Source: Deltaproteobacteria bacterium (GTDB lineage: Bacteria > Desulfobacterota > Desulfovibrionia > Desulfovibrionales > Desulfovibrionaceae). From it: a DNA stretch of 64,000 bases. The translations under genes were made by a program, and so were the position numbers. The notes under the pieces were generated by a model that worked only from the letters and a program-made list of their open reading frames with translations, had not been told where the DNA came from and ran no database searches. Location: positions 1 to 64,000 of the forward strand of contig JAITWK010000009.1 in the NCBI GenBank assembly GCA_031285295.1, read 5' to 3'. Shown piece after piece: positions 38,701 to 46,316 of the stretch. Positions within the stretch are counted from its first letter, which is position 1. Every line of letters begins with the position of its first letter.

Positions 38701-39005
38701 AAATAACCAGATTTGATGTGACGGAACACCTAGACAATGAAGAGGTAATTGCGGAATACCTTGCCGCCGCAATGGAAGACTCCAACCCAAACGTTTTCCT
38801 TGCCGCTTTGGCTGACGTGGCAAAAGCACGGGGCATGGCCAGATTGGCTAAAGATTCCGGTCTGAGCAGGGAAAGCTTATATAAAACCCTCGCGCCTGGC
38901 GCCAAGCCCCGTTTCGAAACCATCATGAGAATTACCAGAGCACTCGGTGTTCCGATGGCTCCGGCGGTAATAAATGCAGGAAATCATATAGTGGCTGGAC
39001 ATTAG
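38697..39005 (+). CDS. HigA-like addiction module antidote, HTH protein
   Basis: Antitoxin of 102 aa. The N-terminal half (DVTEHLDNEEVIAEYLAAAMEDSNPNVFLAALADVAKARG) and the HTH (MARLAKDSGLSRESLYKTLAPGAKPRFETIMRITRALGV) match the antidote family that accompanies Gp49-like toxins. It presumably neutralises the upstream toxin and binds the TGTAGC palindrome. Its ATG overlaps the toxin stop (ATGA), preceded by a G-rich site. Confidence 0.88.
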   Translation: MKITRFDVTEHLDNEEVIAEYLAAAMEDSNPNVFLAALADVAKARGMARLAKDSGLSRESLYKTLAPGAKPRFETIMRITRALGVPMAPAVINAGNHIVAGH

Positions 39006-39058
39006 CAGAAGTTTTGGGAGCATTGCACAATTGGAATTACCCTCTTACTTGCATCTGC

Positions 39059-40276
39059 TTATTCCGCCCCGCCGCGTCCCTTGCCCTGACCATTCGGCCC
39101 TTCGCAACGGTACATCAGCTTGATTTCATCTTTGGCCTGCTCGAAAGGAAACTCGGCCCAGACTGAATCGCGATCCGGCACAACTTCCAGCAAATTACCC
39201 GGTCCATCCAGTCCGCGCTCACCCGAATGGGCGCGGACTTTTATTTTGCTGTCCCCCCCGGCCTCTGCCGCAGCATGCGAAGCCTGTACCGCCTTGCCGG
39301 AAAAAGAAGCCACCAACGCGGCGGCGGAAAGAAGAATTGTTGGTGAGTCTTGCAAGCTTGCGGCTCCGCCAGAATCACTCAACTCTCCCCCACCCTGCAT
39401 CACCGGGCGGCGCAGCAAGGCCAAGGGGCCGGGGTAATCGCGCACTTTTAAGGTAATATCGCCGGGCGCGGCAAATTTGTGCAGAAACTCGTTATCCGCG
39501 TTGTTGCGCCCGATGCAAAGCCAGTAAGCGTCCTCACCCTCAAAACGCCAGTATTGCCGTCCGGCCTGGGCCAACTGAAAATCGCGCCCTGTAAGCAGGC
39601 CGGGCTTGCGATCCGCCAGACGCAGCAGCGGCCAGAACGCGCGGGTATTTTCCCGCTCGGTCAAAAGACAGCCGCCAGCCGGGGTGGGAATTTCCGTAAT
39701 GCCGAAGTCGGCGGCCAGTTGCATCTGGCGTGAGCGCCCGCGCCCGGAAATATCCAACAGGCGCTCGCGGTCCACCAGTCCGTCCAGTTCCGCCTTGGTC
39801 GGATCCAGAAGCTTGGCGCTCAAAGGACGGAGCAGCGCTTCCTTTAGTCCGGTCTCGCGCCGGATAATATTCAACGAATCCCGGCGCTGCGACATTGGCC
39901 GCTGCCCAAGTACCTCACCGCTGGCCACAAAGGTGGCCCCATATTCTTCCATCAGCTGCGCTGCCCGGCGCAGCATGAGAATCTTGCAGTCCACGCAGGG
40001 GTTGAGCATGCTGCCAAAGCCGTGTGCAGGGCCTACGGCCAACATATCCACGAACTCTTCGGAAATATCCACCGGTATGATGTCCAGTCCGTAAACCCGC
40101 CGCCAGTGTTTGATTTTACCGGCATTGCCGAAAAATGGGCTGATGAAGTGCAGGCATTTTACACGCAGCCCCTGATCCTGCAAAAGCCTGGCCGCCAGAA
40201 TGCTGTCCAGACCGCCGGAAAACAGGGAGAGACCGTCGCAACCGCTTGTAGTTTTAATATCGTCTTGTGTTTGCAT
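39059..40276 (-). CDS. PP-loop ATPase of the ThiI/MnmA tRNA-thiolation type
   Basis: Cytoplasmic protein of 405 aa with an N-type ATP pyrophosphatase motif SLFSGGLDSILAA at about 17-29, and NPCVDCKILML around 95-105, where the Cys pair could carry sulfur. VASGEVLGQRPMSQ and the GRGRSRQMQL block follow the pattern of annotated Desulfovibrio tRNA thiouridine synthase-like proteins. The C-terminal third (from about 215) looks like a separate RNA-binding or NFACT-R-like region and is interrupted by a Gly/Ser/Ala-rich stretch (about 295-345). The substrate position is unknown. It stands alone, convergent with the HigBA pair. Confidence 0.72.
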   Translation of the reverse strand: MQTQDDIKTTSGCDGLSLFSGGLDSILAARLLQDQGLRVKCLHFISPFFGNAGKIKHWRRVYGLDIIPVDISEEFVDMLAVGPAHGFGSMLNPCVDCKILMLRRAAQLMEEYGATFVASGEVLGQRPMSQRRDSLNIIRRETGLKEALLRPLSAKLLDPTKAELDGLVDRERLLDISGRGRSRQMQLAADFGITEIPTPAGGCLLTERENTRAFWPLLRLADRKPGLLTGRDFQLAQAGRQYWRFEGEDAYWLCIGRNNADNEFLHKFAAPGDITLKVRDYPGPLALLRRPVMQGGGELSDSGGAASLQDSPTILLSAAALVASFSGKAVQASHAAAEAGGDSKIKVRAHSGERGLDGPGNLLEVVPDRDSVWAEFPFEQAKDEIKLMYRCEGPNGQGKGRGGAE

Positions 40277-40330
40277 TTGGCTTTTTTAAAGGTTGCGGCT
40301 GATAAAGGCAAGGGGGAGAATGGTGCTAGC

Positions 40331-40366
40331 AAAAAACCACCCTCCAGCCATAGCCGAAGGGTGGTT
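40331..40366 (-). terminator. Terminator of gdhA
   Basis: Stem AACCACCCT / AGGGTGGTT with a loop of 14 nt. Read on the minus strand it is followed by a run of T (complement of the A6 at 40331-40336). Confidence 0.75.
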
Positions 40367-40423
40367 CTTATTACTCTTTTCAGTCTTTTGATCACGCCGA
40401 TAAAGCGCGATCGCGAGGCTTAA

Positions 40424-41674
40424 TTACATGCCGCGCAGCTGAACGGCGCGCACAACGCGCTTCAGGGCGATCATGTAAGCGGCCATACGCAGGGTGACTT
40501 TCTTTTCCTGGCTGAGAGCCCAGAGGTCGTTAAAAGCCAGCTTGAGGTTGCGGGCCAGCTTTTCGTTAACTTCAGCTTCGGTCCAGTAGAAGCCCTGGAG
40601 GTTCTGCACCCATTCCAGGTAGGAACAGGCCACGCCGCCGGCGTTGGCGAAAATGTCCGGAATAACGTGAACGCCCTTCTTTTCGAGGACGGCGTCGGCT
40701 TCGACGTGGGTCGGGCCGTTGGCGCCTTCAAGAATGACTTTCGCCTTGATGTCGTTAACGTTGCTGGCGTTGATCTGGTTGTCCAGAGCGGCCGGGAAGA
40801 ACACGTCAACGTCAAGCTTCCAGAAGTCGGCCAGGGTGATTTCCTGGAGGCCGTCTTCCTGGTAGCCCTTGAGGGACTTGCCGTGGGTGCTGGAGTAAGC
40901 CATGGCCTTCTTAACATCGATGCCCTTGGCGTTGTAGAAGGTGCCGCCGATGTCGTTAACGGCCACGATGATGCCGCCTTCGTCCTGAATCAGCTTGGAG
41001 CCGATGCTGCCCACGTTGCCGAAGCCCTGAGTGGCAACTTTTTTGCCCTTGATGCTGTCGTTGTTGGCTTCGTAGTAGTGCTTGAGGGCCAGCATGAGGC
41101 CACGGCCGGTGGCTTCGTTACGGCCAAGAGAGCCGCCGAGTTCGATCGGCTTGCCGGTAACCACGCCGAGCACGTCATGGCCCATAACTTTGCTGTAGGC
41201 ATCAACAAACCAGGCCATAACCTGGCCATCGGTGTTGACGTCAGGAGCCGGGATGTCGCGGTGTTCGCCAACGATCGGGGCGATACGTTCGGTGTAAGCT
41301 TTGGTCATGCGCATCTGTTCGCCCTTGGACAGCTTGGTGGGATCCACTGCGATGCCGCCCTTGGCGCCGCCGTAAGGCACGTTCACCACGGCGCACTTCC
41401 AGGTCATCCAGGCAGCCAGAGCCTTAACTTCGTTCAGATCGGCTGCGGGATGGAAGCGGATGCCGCCCTTGTAGGGGCCGCGGGCGCTGTTATGCTGCAC
41501 GCGATAGCCCTGGAAAACTTCAACATGACCGTCATCCATCACAACCGGAACAGAAACCAGCAGTTCACGCTCAGGGTGGCGCAGAACTTCGTAATCATTG
41601 CGGGTAAGACCGAGATTTTCAGCAGCTTTGTCCAGAACACTCAGCATGTTCTCAAACGGATTGTATTCAGCCAT
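40424..41674 (-). CDS. gdhA: Glutamate dehydrogenase (Glu/Leu/Phe/Val family)
   Basis: Reversible reductive amination of 2-oxoglutarate, 416 aa, typical length for the shorter hexameric type. The substrate site shows QHNSARGPYKGGIRFHP (catalytic Lys) and NVPYGGAKGGIAVDP, the dinucleotide fold has VATQGFGNVGSIG, and VIPDIFANAGGVACSYLEWVQN is the conserved C-terminal block. A strong GTAGGAGG site precedes the ATG. Monocistronic, with its own promoter and terminator. NAD versus NADP preference cannot be settled by eye. Confidence 0.94.
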   Translation of the reverse strand: MAEYNPFENMLSVLDKAAENLGLTRNDYEVLRHPERELLVSVPVVMDDGHVEVFQGYRVQHNSARGPYKGGIRFHPAADLNEVKALAAWMTWKCAVVNVPYGGAKGGIAVDPTKLSKGEQMRMTKAYTERIAPIVGEHRDIPAPDVNTDGQVMAWFVDAYSKVMGHDVLGVVTGKPIELGGSLGRNEATGRGLMLALKHYYEANNDSIKGKKVATQGFGNVGSIGSKLIQDEGGIIVAVNDIGGTFYNAKGIDVKKAMAYSSTHGKSLKGYQEDGLQEITLADFWKLDVDVFFPAALDNQINASNVNDIKAKVILEGANGPTHVEADAVLEKKGVHVIPDIFANAGGVACSYLEWVQNLQGFYWTEAEVNEKLARNLKLAFNDLWALSQEKKVTLRMAAYMIALKRVVRAVQLRGM

Positions 41675-41748
41675 TTAATCCTCCTACAAGGGTTGAGTTA
41701 TTCACTAAGACTAAATTCCACAGGGCTCATTATTTACATACAGGCACT

Positions 41749-41777
41749 TCCATAGATCCTAACTCAGGCGAAATCAA
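41749..41777 (-). promoter_or_regulatory. Candidate gdhA promoter
   Basis: On the minus strand: TTGATT (complement of 41772-41777), a 17-bp spacer and TATGGA (complement of 41749-41754), 75 bp before the start codon. Confidence 0.4.
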
Positions 41778-41862
41778 GGGTTTTGTAAAAAAAAGCACAA
41801 GCGCCTGCCGGGGCAATCCGCGCCACAAAATAATCAGTTCAACAAGCTATATAGATAATCAT

Positions 41863-41890
41863 TTGCCAATAAAAACAAGCCCGCTATAGA
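41863..41890 (+). promoter_or_regulatory. Candidate promoter of the 78-aa protein
   Basis: TTGCCA (41863-41868), a 16-bp spacer and TATAGA (41885-41890), 55 bp before the ATG. A moderate match in an AT-rich intergenic region. Confidence 0.45.
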
Positions 41891-41944
41891 CTGATATATA
41901 TAAAGGCATTTTGCCCCAAACACCAAACTGCGAGGATACCCGCC

Positions 41945-42181
41945 ATGAATAATAAACAAGTAGTGCGCGATCAAAAAAGAGAACATGCCGTACCGGAAAA
42001 ATGCGCCGATTCGCCGCTCACCCGTGCTGACGGCGGCATCAAGTCCACGGCGGCGGCCATGGCCAACGAAGCTCACCGCCACTCGGCGGCGGCGGATCTG
42101 GACTATGTAGATACCTGCGCTATGAACAACCCCAACCAAAAAGGTCCGGTGGCAGGTGGCCCGCAAGGAAAAATTAAATAG
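41945..42181 (+). CDS. Small hydrophilic protein, unknown
   Basis: A 78-aa protein that I do not recognise. It is highly hydrophilic and probably disordered, rich in Asn, Lys, Gln, Ala and His, with two Cys (21, 58) and two His (44, 46). There is no signal peptide or TM. Support for a real gene: GAGGAT 8-9 bp before the ATG, a plausible promoter at 41863, codon use like the neighbours, and a perfect hairpin starting at the stop codon. The monocistronic layout suggests a stress-induced or abundant small protein, but no function can be claimed. Confidence 0.65.
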   Translation: MNNKQVVRDQKREHAVPEKCADSPLTRADGGIKSTAAAMANEAHRHSAAADLDYVDTCAMNNPNQKGPVAGGPQGKIK

Positions 42182-42210
42182 GCAGTATTTTCACGCATGA
42201 AAATACTGCC
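42181..42210 (+). terminator. Hairpin at the end of the 78-aa gene
   Basis: Perfect 13-bp stem GGCAGTATTTTCA / TGAAAATACTGCC with a CGCA loop, starting at the last base of the stop codon. No T-run follows. Confidence 0.6.
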
Positions 42211-42223
42211 TGGGGCCAATCCC

Positions 42224-42260
42224 ACACCCGGCGAATCAATTGATCCGCCGGGTGTTTTTA
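42224..42260. terminator. Bidirectional terminator
   Basis: Stem ACACCCGGCG / CGCCGGGTGT, 12-nt loop, then TTTTTA. It lies between the converging 78-aa gene and the AhpD-like gene. Confidence 0.8.
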
Positions 42261-42273
42261 TTAATTGGGGAAG

Positions 42274-42615
42274 CTATTTCGCAGAAAATTGATCAAAGGC
42301 TTCCAGTATGCGCGAAGAGTAGATGGTGGCCGCGCCGGTATTCAGGGCAATGGCCATGGCCAGGGTTTCCAGCAATTCATCGCGGGTAGCTCCCGCCTTG
42401 ACCGCTTCGGCGGCGTGAACGGCAATGCAGCCATCGCAGCGGGTAGTGGCGGCAACGGCCAGGGCAATCAGCTCGCGGGTCTTGTCGCACAAAGCGCCCT
42501 TGCTGGCAGCGGCTTTGGTCAGTTCGCCGTAGCCTTTCATGATACCGCCGTTGCCCTTGACCAGATTACCCAAATTGCCCATGTTGTAATCAAGTGCCTG
42601 CTTCCAATCCGTCAT
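42274..42615 (-). CDS. AhpD-like / carboxymuconolactone decarboxylase family protein
   Basis: All-helical protein of 113 aa. It carries the CxxCxxxH redox motif as CDGCIAVHAAEA (about 62-73), seen in the AhpD disulfide reductases, so a peroxide-defence or thiol-disulfide role is more likely than a decarboxylase. I chose the start at 42615 because AAGGAG lies 7 bp upstream; the open frame extends 19 codons further without support. Monocistronic. Confidence 0.86.
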   Translation of the reverse strand: MTDWKQALDYNMGNLGNLVKGNGGIMKGYGELTKAAASKGALCDKTRELIALAVAATTRCDGCIAVHAAEAVKAGATRDELLETLAMAIALNTGAATIYSSRILEAFDQFSAK

Positions 42616-42883
42616 GTAAATTCTCCTTGCTTTGTGGGACAGCGCCCCATTTGAACGGCTTCGGCGGTACATAGTTTACAATACCACCATAGCCTTATGT
42701 ATACTTGAAATATTATGAATATGGCAAGTCTGACGTCTGTTCCATAATATAACAGGGATTTTGCCTTGTTGCGTGCCAGCCCCGGTGCTATATTGACGCG
42801 CAAGCGGGAATGGTCCCAAACGCGCCAAAACGAAAAAGTAAAAATGCCCTGAGTCAAAAGCATCACTTCCGGAGGATAATTCA
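42616..42883. other. Divergent intergenic region
   Basis: A 268-bp region between the AhpD-like gene and the DUF362 gene. It must hold both promoters and contains the ribosome site GGAGGA (at about 42871) of the plus-strand gene. I see no further gene, RNA or clear repeat. Confidence 0.5.
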
Positions 42884-44014
42884 ATGCCCAATGCAGCCGT
42901 TAGCAAGGTTTATTTCGCGGGTATGCGTGCCCGCCGTGAAAAAGACAATAAAACCAGCAAGATTGAAAGGCTGTTCGCGGCAGCCGAATTCGCCGGGCTT
43001 TTCAGCAAAAACGATCTGACCGCCATCAAGCTGCATTTTGGTGAAAGCGGCTGCGACACCTTCATCAACCCGGTCTTTGCCGGAACCGCCGTGCGCCTGT
43101 TGCGCAGCTGCGGAGCGCGTCCCTTTCTGACCGATACCAACACGCTCTACACCGGCAGCCGCCGCAATTCCGTAGATCATATGGAAACCGCCTTGCGGCA
43201 CGGCTTCTCCTACGCCACGGTGAATGCGCCGATCATCATCGCCGATGGCCTGACCAGTGCGGCTTTTCAGGAAGTGCAGATCGACAAAAAACATTTCAAA
43301 AAAGTCAAAATCGCCGAGGCTGTCGCCAACGCGAACAGCATGCTGGTGCTCTCGCATTTCAAAGGCCATGTCACCGCCGGTTTTGGCGGAGCCATCAAAA
43401 ACCTGGCCATGGGCTGCGCCCCGGCCAGAGGCAAACGCGAGCAACACGCGGCCAATTTCTTTGTTGAGGCCGACAAATGCGCCGCCTGCGGACAGTGCAT
43501 TGCCCATTGCCCGGCCACGGCCATCGCCTGGCAAAAAAATGGCGATAAAAAGCAGGCTTTCATCGATAAGGACAAATGCATCGCCTGTGGCGAATGTATG
43601 AGCGTATGTACCTTCGAGGCAGTGGACATGGATTGGTCCACCAGCCTCTCCGGCTTTACCGAGCGTTTGGTGGAGTATGCTTTTGGCGCGGCCTCCTGCT
43701 TCAAAGGGCAGATAGCCTACATCAACTTCCTGATGAACATCACGCCGGACTGCGATTGCGCAGGCTGGAGCGACGCCCCGCTGGTGCCGGATATCGGCAT
43801 TCTGGCCTCCAAAGATCCGGTGGCTCTGGACAAGGCCTGCCACGATCTGGTCAATGCCCAAATCGGCTTTAAAAATTCGCACCTTTCCTGCAACCACGGA
43901 ACCGGTGAAAACAAGTTTAAAGGATCTTTCTCCCGAACCGTAGGCGAACTGCAATTCAATTACGCCGAGGAGATCGGCATGGGATCTACCAAGTACGAGC
44001 TAATTGAAATCTAA
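42884..44014 (+). CDS. DUF362 protein with two 4Fe-4S ferredoxin motifs
   Basis: A 376-aa protein. The DUF362 core has the N-terminal AVSKVYFAGMRA, the central LVLSHFKGHVTAGFGGAIKNLAMGCAP and a C-terminal DILASKDPVALDKACHDLVN block. Inserted at about 195-245 is a bacterial ferredoxin unit with CAACGQCIAHCPA and CIACGECMSVCTF, eight Cys able to hold two clusters. Such proteins are common in anaerobes; their redox partner is not known. The ribosome site GGAGGA is strong. Likely cytoplasmic, with no signal peptide. Followed by the DUF721 gene after 20 bp. Confidence 0.88.
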   Translation: MPNAAVSKVYFAGMRARREKDNKTSKIERLFAAAEFAGLFSKNDLTAIKLHFGESGCDTFINPVFAGTAVRLLRSCGARPFLTDTNTLYTGSRRNSVDHMETALRHGFSYATVNAPIIIADGLTSAAFQEVQIDKKHFKKVKIAEAVANANSMLVLSHFKGHVTAGFGGAIKNLAMGCAPARGKREQHAANFFVEADKCAACGQCIAHCPATAIAWQKNGDKKQAFIDKDKCIACGECMSVCTFEAVDMDWSTSLSGFTERLVEYAFGAASCFKGQIAYINFLMNITPDCDCAGWSDAPLVPDIGILASKDPVALDKACHDLVNAQIGFKNSHLSCNHGTGENKFKGSFSRTVGELQFNYAEEIGMGSTKYELIEI

Positions 44015-44034
44015 CTTTTTGATTTTATTTGAAT

Positions 44035-44559
44035 ATGAGCAAAGATTATAATTGGATCCGCCGGGAGAAAACACCCCGGCGGCGCAAAATACAGAGCATT
44101 CAGGACGCGCTGGCGCAGTTCCTGTCCCGGCACAAGGGGCGCGGTAATCTGCGTCTGGTGCATTTGTGGGAGAACTGGCCCATGGTTATGGGCGATCAAT
44201 TGACGGATGTGGCCCTGCCGCTGGGTGTGCAGGACCGGACTTTGCTGATCGGCGCGGAAGACAGCATGCTCATGCATGAACTCAGCTTCTTCATCCCGGA
44301 AATTATGGATCGGGCCAATGCCTTCATGGACGAAAACTACTTCACCAAAGTGCGCCTGGAATTGCCGCGCGGCCGCACTCCGCTCTACCCGCCAACGCCG
44401 GGCGGTGGAGTCAGCGAAACCGCCAGCCCAAAAACATCGTCCCAGCGAACAGACTTGCGCCATAAACCGGAAAACCTTGGCGGCCTTATCGGGCGCTTTG
44501 ATCCCGAATCGTCCATTGGCCGCGCCTATCTGAGTTATGTAAAATCGTTTGAGAAGTAG
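44035..44559 (+). CDS. DUF721 (DciA-like) protein
   Basis: A 174-aa protein of the DUF721 family; some members (DciA) load the replicative helicase in bacteria lacking DnaC. The domain (about 25-110) shows LVHLWENWPMVMGDQLTDVALPLGVQDRTLLIGAEDSMLMHELSFF. The C-terminal 60 residues are low-complexity with a final helix. I chose ATG 44035; a TTG two codons earlier is possible. There is no strong ribosome site. It converges on recN with 10 bp between stops. Confidence 0.78.
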   Translation: MSKDYNWIRREKTPRRRKIQSIQDALAQFLSRHKGRGNLRLVHLWENWPMVMGDQLTDVALPLGVQDRTLLIGAEDSMLMHELSFFIPEIMDRANAFMDENYFTKVRLELPRGRTPLYPPTPGGGVSETASPKTSSQRTDLRHKPENLGGLIGRFDPESSIGRAYLSYVKSFEK

Positions 44560-44569
44560 TCCTTACGAT

Positions 44570-46273
44570 CTATGGCCGTCCGGCCATAAGCTCACGGGCC
44601 AGTACCCGGCCCTGTTCGCCGCCACCGGCCATACGGGCAATTTCCCCTTCCACTTCCGCGCCTGCAAGCCTTGTGCAGCGGGTATAGGTTTCGCCGTCCA
44701 GCACTTCCTTGCGTACCAGAAAATGCCTGGATGCCCCGGCAGCCAGGCTGGGCCAGTGGGTAATAAGGATAAGCTGACGCCGCGTTCCCAAATCGCGCAG
44801 CTTGTCCGCCACCTTGTTCAGGGTGATGCCGCCCACGCCGGAATCAACTTCGTCAAAAATCAGGGTGGGCGCTTCGATCATGCGGCGGGCCAGAATGCTG
44901 ACCAAAGCCAGCAAAAAGCGCGAAAGTTCGCCACCGGAAGCGATTTTATCCATAGGTTGGGCGGACTGTCCGGGGTTGGGCTTCCAGAAAATCTGCGCCC
45001 TATCCTCGGTAGTGTTGGAGTGGGCACTAGAACCTGAATCTAGCGAGCTGCCAGCCCGACCGGGATGCAGTTCCCTGGCCGTGAAAACAAATTCAACCTG
45101 AACTTGCTCGGAAAAGCCGAGATCGCGCAATTCGGCCTCCAACAAGGCTTTTAGCTGGGTGGCGGCTTCGCGCCGGGCCGGGTTCAATCTGGACAGCACC
45201 TCGGACAGGCGCTCGCAAATTGTATATTCCTCGCGGCCCAGTTGCTTTAGGTCCAGGGCGCAGGAGTCAAGAAAATCCAGATTCTCGATTAATTCGCCGC
45301 GCAGGGCCAAAACTTCCGGCAGGCTGCGCTTAAGCTTGCGCTTGAGCTGGGACAGAGCGAAAAGGCGTTTTTCAATGGCTTCGGCGTCGTGGCTGGAAGC
45401 TTTGCGCCCGGAGTTGCGGTCGCCTTGACGCAAACGCGAAGCCAGATCCGACAAGGTCGGGTAAAATTCGGCAAGTGCCTGTACATCCGTGGCATAGCCT
45501 TCATCCAGCGCGGCCAGTTGCTTTACGGCCCGCTCCAGGCTACCCAAGCCGTCCAGCAAGCCGCCGGATATACCACCGCCTCGCCCCGATCCGGACGAGG
45601 CACCATCGCCATACAGTGCGCCAAGCGCCTGTTCCACGGCCATATTGTAGGCATCATCACGCTTGAGCGCCTGACGCCGCGCCTCAAGTTCGTCTTCCTC
45701 GTTCTCACGCGGGTTGATCTTGTCTATTTCCTGGCGCTGAAACTCCAGCAGATCGCGCTTGGCCTCCAGCTCGCCGAAACGCCGCTCCAGTTCGCGGCGG
45801 CGCTCCAGAAGTTCGAGCAAAGCGCGTAAAGCCTCGTCACGCTCGGCAAACAAATCCGGCCGGTTCATAAAATCATCAAGAATTTTGCCCTGAAAAGCCG
45901 GTTGCAGCAGTTTTTGCTGTCCGTGCTGGCTGGTGTGCAAAAGCAGAGCGGGTTTAAGTTCGCGTACGCTTTCCTGCGAACTTAAACGATCGTTGATGAA
46001 CAGGCGGCTGCGTCCGCTATCGGCGGCCAATTCACGCCTGATCAGCAATTCTTCTCCACTGGAGGTTACAAACACCGCTTCAGCCGAGGCTTTTTCCTTG
46101 CCCGGCCGCACCAGATCAGCCTCCAGTCGGTCCCCGGTAAGAAAATTCAGAGCCTTCAGGATAAAACTCTTGCCAGCCCCGGTCTCGCCGGAAAGCACAT
46201 TGACGCCGGAGCCGAACTCCAGCTCCATATCCTCAATGAGGGCCAAATCCTGAATACGCAGATATTCCAGCAT
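44570..46273 (-). CDS. recN: DNA repair protein RecN
   Basis: SMC-like ATPase of double-strand break repair, 567 aa. N-terminal half: MLEYLRIQDLALIEDMELEF and Walker A LSGETGAGKSFIL. A coiled-coil region spans about 150-370. C-terminal half: signature KIASGGELSRFLLALVSILA, Walker B TLIFDEVDSGVGG and LILITHWPSLAA. Two Gly/Ser-rich insertions are visible, one in the coiled coil (about 222-245, DGASSGSGRGGGISGG) and one before the C-terminal ATPase half (about 415-432, RAGSSLDSGSSAHSN). The start is the ATG at 46273. Confidence 0.94.
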   Translation of the reverse strand: MLEYLRIQDLALIEDMELEFGSGVNVLSGETGAGKSFILKALNFLTGDRLEADLVRPGKEKASAEAVFVTSSGEELLIRRELAADSGRSRLFINDRLSSQESVRELKPALLLHTSQHGQQKLLQPAFQGKILDDFMNRPDLFAERDEALRALLELLERRRELERRFGELEAKRDLLEFQRQEIDKINPRENEEDELEARRQALKRDDAYNMAVEQALGALYGDGASSGSGRGGGISGGLLDGLGSLERAVKQLAALDEGYATDVQALAEFYPTLSDLASRLRQGDRNSGRKASSHDAEAIEKRLFALSQLKRKLKRSLPEVLALRGELIENLDFLDSCALDLKQLGREEYTICERLSEVLSRLNPARREAATQLKALLEAELRDLGFSEQVQVEFVFTARELHPGRAGSSLDSGSSAHSNTTEDRAQIFWKPNPGQSAQPMDKIASGGELSRFLLALVSILARRMIEAPTLIFDEVDSGVGGITLNKVADKLRDLGTRRQLILITHWPSLAAGASRHFLVRKEVLDGETYTRCTRLAGAEVEGEIARMAGGGEQGRVLARELMAGRP

Positions 46274-46316
46274 ATTGTTCGCTTATCGTTTTTTTAACGG
46301 GATAATTGCATATTAC

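Noticed and set aside
40667..41755. 362-codon open frame opposite gdhA
   Set aside because: Antisense shadow of glutamate dehydrogenase, with no ribosome site and Val/Ala/Gly-rich composition.
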